From contig JAQVUQ010000015.1 of assembly GCA_028699365.1 (NCBI GenBank), positions 1-15,062 on the forward strand: DNA of 15,062 nucleotides, read 5' to 3'. The position numbers and the translations under genes were made by a program. The stretch comes from UBA5359 sp028699365 [NCBI: bacterium]. Lineage in GTDB: Bacteria; UBP13; UBA5359. Positions 11,599 through 15,062 of this stretch are shown piece by piece (positions within the stretch are counted from its first letter, which is position 1; each line of letters opens with the position of its first letter). The notes under the pieces were generated by a model. The model saw only the letters and a program-made list of their open reading frames with translations, had not been told where the DNA came from and made no database searches.

Positions 11599-11868
11599 AT
11601 GGAACGCGATGCGTTGCTGGGATTGATCAGAAACAGACTGGCCAATTCTGTTGAAGTCGGGGCGTTGGATATAATCGTGGAGATCGTCGATGGTACCGTC
11701 AGACTGTCGGGAGAGGTCGACAGCCGGCAACAGAGGGAGGCTGCGGCCGGGGCGGTACACGAACTGGCCGGCGTCCATAGTGTAATAAACGATCTGGTGG
11801 TCAGGGAGATGAAAAGGCCGGACGGGCATCACCAGATGATAATATCCGCAGAAAGAGGCCGCAGATGA
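11599..11868 (+). CDS. BON-domain protein
   Basis: 89 residues with an AGGTGA site at 11589-11594, which overlaps the upstream stop. Residues 4-69 have the BON pattern: a helix (LLGLIRNRLAN), strands DIIVEIVDGTVRLSGEV with the conserved glycine, a helix (QQREAAAGAVHELAGV) and a final strand SVINDLVV. BON domains are thought to bind phospholipid or other hydrophobic ligands. No signal peptide is visible, so this copy appears cytosolic, possibly acting at the inner membrane face beside the UbiB-like protein. The C-terminal 20 residues are basic and His-rich. The stop overlaps the next ATG (ATGA at 11865-11868). Confidence 0.87.
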   Translation: MERDALLGLIRNRLANSVEVGALDIIVEIVDGTVRLSGEVDSRQQREAAAGAVHELAGVHSVINDLVVREMKRPDGHHQMIISAERGRR

Positions 11869-12587
11869 TCAGAGTTGCCGCCGTGGGTGACTTGCACTTC
11901 AGAGAGAGTTACCGGGGTGGGGTAAGATCGGCTTTCAGAACCGTCAGCAGAGAGGCCGATCTGTTGCTGATTGCGGGAGATCTGACCGGTATAGGGCGTC
12001 CCGAAGAGGCAGCCGTTCTGCGCCGGGAATTGAGCATTGTCAGCATACCCACGGTGGTGGTACTGGGCAATCACGATTATCATTCAGATTGTGAAGAAGA
12101 TATCAAGAGCATACTGAGGGACGGCGGCATAATCGTGCTGGATGGAGATTTTCATAAATTGGATATCCGGGGGACCAGTATCGGTCTGGCGGGAACAAAG
12201 GGCTTTTGCGGCGGCTTCGGCATACGTCAGATAACGCCGTTCGGAGAGATAGGAATCAAGGAGTTTCTGGGTCACGTTGAAGAGGAGACGGAGAAGCTGG
12301 ACAGAGCGCTGGCCGGACTGAATACGGATATTAAGCTGGTCATACTGCATTACTCGCCTGTCATAGATACCCTGGCAGGCGAATCCCCTGAACTCTATCC
12401 TTTCCTGGGTTGTTCCATGCTGAGCATACCGGTTGATCGTCACGGGACGGATCTTGTCGTACATGGACATGCCCATCACGGCGTGGAGTTGGGGCAGACG
12501 GACGGAGGTGTGCCGGTGCGCAATGTAGCCATGCAGGTGCTGAGGCGTTACTATATCGTTTATGACCTTGTCGGGACGGGAGGATAG
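11865..12587 (+). CDS. Metallophosphoesterase (calcineurin-like)
   Basis: 240 residues, starting in an ATGA overlap with the BON gene. The five metallophosphoesterase blocks are readable: GDLH (Asp9, His11), GDL (Asp39), GNHD (Asn69, His70), a lone LHYSP (His162) and GHAH (His202, His204). They form a two-metal centre for phosphoester hydrolysis. No signal peptide or membrane segment is seen. The substrate (nucleotide, lipid headgroup or protein) is not evident. Its place between a BON protein and a class A PBP suggests, but does not prove, an envelope role. Confidence 0.88.
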   Translation: MIRVAAVGDLHFRESYRGGVRSAFRTVSREADLLLIAGDLTGIGRPEEAAVLRRELSIVSIPTVVVLGNHDYHSDCEEDIKSILRDGGIIVLDGDFHKLDIRGTSIGLAGTKGFCGGFGIRQITPFGEIGIKEFLGHVEEETEKLDRALAGLNTDIKLVILHYSPVIDTLAGESPELYPFLGCSMLSIPVDRHGTDLVVHGHAHHGVELGQTDGGVPVRNVAMQVLRRYYIVYDLVGTGG

Positions 12588-12593
12588 CGTCCG

Positions 12594-14864
12594 GTGCGGC
12601 GTATCCGTCGCGGCTTTGCCACCGCCCTGATACTGGTCTGCTCTGTCGTTCTGGGCACTGTGGCCGGCACTGTCACAGGCTTCTGGCAGCGTGTGCCGCT
12701 TCCCGGCGATCTGCAGGTTGATAACCTGCTGCAGACTACGCGTATCTACGATGTGCATGGTCGTGATCTTGCTTCCATTTACATCGAAAACCGTGAGATC
12801 GTGTCTTTGAACGATGTGCCTGAGCACGTCCGCAACGCCTTCGTAGCCATGGAGGACGCACGCTTCTATAAGCATCACGGCTTTGACGTCAAAGGTATTA
12901 TAAGAGCTGCGTGGGCGAATCTGCGCCACGGCGGAATAGTCCAGGGAGGCAGTACCATAACCCAGCAGGTGGCACGTAATTTCTATCTGAACGATAAGAA
13001 GACGTACTCCCGCAAATTGCGGGAAATAGTCCTGGCCGTGAAGCTGGAGCGGCATTATACCAAGGATGAGATCCTGGAGGCTTACCTGAATCAGATCTAT
13101 TTCGGTGCCGGAGCATACGGCATCGCCGTAGCCTCGCGCACTTATTTCGGCAAGAAGTCCTCGCAACTCGACACTGTTGAGGGAGCCATGCTGGCCGGCC
13201 TGGTGCGGGCGCCCTCCAGATATTCACCGTGGAGCGATCGCCGTCAATGTCTGCTGCGCCAGAAACTGGTTCTGCGACGTATGGCGCAACTGGGTTATAT
13301 CAACAGCCGCCAGGCAGATGTGTATTCCCGTTCTCTGCCGCATCTGAGGGCGGGGAAAGAGACGCTGCACAGCAGGCGCGCGCCCTATTTCGTCGATTAC
13401 GTTCTGCAGGAACTGCTCCGGCGCTATTCCTCAGAGCAGGTCTACGGCGGCGGCCTCGAAGTGCGGACTACACTGGAGCCGCATATACAGCGCAGTGCCG
13501 AGAGAAGCCTGCGTCAGGTGCTCTCCGGCTACGGGCAGGCGCTTCAGGGAGCGGTGGTGGTGGTAAGCCCTGATAACGGACGTATTCTGGCCATGGTGGG
13601 CGGACGAAGCTATGCCGAAACTCAGTTCAACAGAACATGGCAGGCTCATCGCCAGCCGGGATCAGCCTTCAAGGTGTTCACCTATACCGAGGCCATCGTC
13701 AATGGATATACGCCCTTGACCATGCTCAACGATATGCCGGTGACGTATAAGGTGGGCAACCGTGTATGGAGACCACGCAACTATTCCGGCACTTTCAGCG
13801 GACGGGTTACACTGCGCCGGGCGCTGGAGCAATCGATAAACGTGGCCTCCGTCGATCTCTTCAGCCGGCTCGGGGCGGGAGCCGTCATTGCACGGGCCAG
13901 GGAGATGGGCATTGAATCCAGGCTTAACCCCTATATTTCGCTGGCTCTGGGATCGTCCGAAGTTACGCCTCTGGAAATGGCGGCAGCCTATTCACCGCTC
14001 GATAACGGCGGCTTCAGGGTGCATCCCACAGCCATTGTCGGTGTCAGAGATCCGCATAGCGGAAAAACTTACGCTTTATCGTCCCCGCCTGAATCAGTTC
14101 TGGATCCGGGGGTTTGCTATATAATGACCGATATCATGCGTGGCGTCATAACCCGGGGCACAGGCAGACGTGCATCCATTGGGCGTCCTGCCGCAGGTAA
14201 GACCGGCACCAGCAGCGATTATCGTGATGCCTGGTTTATCGGCTACACTCCCGGACTGTTGGCGGCCGTCTGGATCGGATATGACGACAACCGTCCCATG
14301 GGCGGCCTGGCCGGCGGCAGTCTGCCGGCCGATATCTGGCGCAACACCATGAGTTCCGTTCTGCGGGGCAACCGTGTCAGACAGTTCAAGCGCCCGGATA
14401 ATGTGACGTGGGCGACGATATGCCGGGACAGTGGCCTCAGAGCCCTGCCCGCCTGTCCCCGGAAGGCCGGGGAACTCATGCTGACTTATGCCGTTCCTTC
14501 CACTTTCTGTAATATACACGGCTCCGGCACGATTTCTCCGGAGAGAGCCGTGCCGAAGCCGGCCCCGGCACAAGGCGGAGGACCCGGGCAGGACAGCGGC
14601 GACAGTCCGTCCCATCCGGGGAATCCCGGGAAGAGTAAACCGGTCGATAAGACGCCGGGCCCGGCACCGGTAGCACCTGCACCCGGGATTGAACCTCCGC
14701 CTTCGCCGGACGGAACGCCGCCCGACAATCCGGATACGGGAAGCGTGTCCCTGTTCGTATGTGAACTGAGCGGCAAGCTGCCGACGTCTAAATGCCCGGT
14801 AATAACAAAGAAACGTTTTGCAGCAAGGTCGGCTCCGCGGGAAACGTGTGGATTGCATAGGTAG
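12594..14864 (+). CDS. Class A penicillin-binding protein (PBP1A-type: transglycosylase-transpeptidase)
   Basis: 756 residues from GTG 12594, with GGGAGG ten bases upstream. A basic N-terminus and one membrane span (about 9-30) are followed by the GT51 glycosyltransferase: MEDARFYKHHG (86-96, Glu87 as catalytic acid) and GGSTITQQ (118-125). The transpeptidase has the active-site SAFK (357-360), SIN (414-416) and KTG (536-538). It polymerises and cross-links peptidoglycan outside the membrane. After the catalytic part there is a segment with two cysteines, then a long Pro/Gly/Asp-rich linker (about 650-715), then a terminal module with three cysteines (VCEL, KCPV, TCGL). Pro-rich tails are common in Firmicutes class A PBPs; the cysteine-bearing end is less so. 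It ends seven bases from the convergent neighbour's stop. Confidence 0.94.
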   Translation: MRRIRRGFATALILVCSVVLGTVAGTVTGFWQRVPLPGDLQVDNLLQTTRIYDVHGRDLASIYIENREIVSLNDVPEHVRNAFVAMEDARFYKHHGFDVKGIIRAAWANLRHGGIVQGGSTITQQVARNFYLNDKKTYSRKLREIVLAVKLERHYTKDEILEAYLNQIYFGAGAYGIAVASRTYFGKKSSQLDTVEGAMLAGLVRAPSRYSPWSDRRQCLLRQKLVLRRMAQLGYINSRQADVYSRSLPHLRAGKETLHSRRAPYFVDYVLQELLRRYSSEQVYGGGLEVRTTLEPHIQRSAERSLRQVLSGYGQALQGAVVVVSPDNGRILAMVGGRSYAETQFNRTWQAHRQPGSAFKVFTYTEAIVNGYTPLTMLNDMPVTYKVGNRVWRPRNYSGTFSGRVTLRRALEQSINVASVDLFSRLGAGAVIARAREMGIESRLNPYISLALGSSEVTPLEMAAAYSPLDNGGFRVHPTAIVGVRDPHSGKTYALSSPPESVLDPGVCYIMTDIMRGVITRGTGRRASIGRPAAGKTGTSSDYRDAWFIGYTPGLLAAVWIGYDDNRPMGGLAGGSLPADIWRNTMSSVLRGNRVRQFKRPDNVTWATICRDSGLRALPACPRKAGELMLTYAVPSTFCNIHGSGTISPERAVPKPAPAQGGGPGQDSGDSPSHPGNPGKSKPVDKTPGPAPVAPAPGIEPPPSPDGTPPDNPDTGSVSLFVCELSGKLPTSKCPVITKKRFAARSAPRETCGLHR

Positions 14865-14871
14865 TTTACGC

Positions 14872-15062
14872 TTACATCTGTAATAACCTCTCTATCTGCT
14901 GCTGCCTGATAATTTGCACGCTGCGGGCCTGCGACTCGCTGTCCCGGCAGAGTATACCCAGAAGAGAAGCTGTGAATTCGGCACTCAGCACCTGCGGCAT
15001 GATAACATAATCCGCGCCTGTATCGTATAGATCCAGGGCTTCGTCCACCTGATCCGCAGTGA
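14872..15062 (-). CDS. Cation/potassium transport regulatory (RCK/TrkA-N-like) protein, C-terminal fragment
   Basis: The minus-strand frame is open from the window edge to a TAA at 14874-14872 and gives 62 residues. DEALDLYDTGADYVIMPQVL is close to the (L/Y)-x-x-G-A-D-Y-V-I-x-P motif at the end of the NAD-binding RCK domain in Kef-type antiporters and TrkA-linked potassium channels. A glutamine-rich helix follows. The transport part, if any, lies outside the window. Family-level call only. Confidence 0.65.
   Translation of the reverse strand, partial: TADQVDEALDLYDTGADYVIMPQVLSAEFTASLLGILCRDSESQARSVQIIRQQQIERLLQM

Noticed and set aside
12084-13166. 360-residue minus-strand ORF
   Set aside because: Antisense to the metallophosphoesterase and PBP genes, whose motifs are complete. 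The antisense product shows no family features.

Overview
The window looks like a chromosomal segment of a spore-forming, probably anaerobic Firmicute (Clostridia, perhaps Peptococcaceae-like). The clues are the tmk/holB/ricT order, DUF948 and DUF5665 membrane proteins, GsiB-type stress proteins, strong GGAGG ribosome binding sites, frequent TTG/GTG starts and a moderately high GC content judged by eye. The taxon is an inference. No phage, transposase, CRISPR array or rRNA is visible.

Layout. 1-2000 (+): the end of tmk, then holB and ricT, a conserved Firmicutes replication/RNA-processing neighbourhood, closed by a strong GC hairpin. 2103-2760 (-): a DUF378 membrane protein and a tRNA-Leu(CAG) with its own promoter and terminator. 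2799-4492 (+): a PfkB sugar(-phosphate) kinase overlapped by a TTG-started SAM methyltransferase. 4552-5399 (+): three small overlapping membrane-protein genes (DUF948, DUF5665, and a 69-residue glycine-rich protein). 5392-5928 (-): a short ClpP-family protease with a near-consensus sigma-A promoter.

6020-8726 (+) is the most unusual part. A RimK-like ATP-grasp ligase is followed by five tandem small genes, the first too short for most ORF callers. They encode GsiB/LEA-group-1 (KGG-repeat) hydrophilins with 1, 3, 2, 4 and 2 copies of a 20-residue unit. The ligase itself ends in the same C-terminal cap that ends all five hydrophilins, and its stop codon lies inside the Shine-Dalgarno of the first one. 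A candidate sigma-B/sigma-F-type promoter lies upstream, related hairpins with a compensatory base change lie between the small genes, and a long Rho-independent terminator closes the unit. A ligase that carries its neighbours' terminal module suggests an enzyme-substrate or enzyme-partner system, possibly post-translational modification of desiccation/stress hydrophilins. This is an inference.

8747-14864 (+): a NodB-type polysaccharide deacetylase with a large insertion, an octamer-based palindrome, then a tight run of an ABC1/UbiB-family kinase-like protein, a BON-domain protein, a metallophosphoesterase and a class A penicillin-binding protein. The last bases hold the C-terminal end of a potassium/cation transporter-like regulatory domain on the minus strand.
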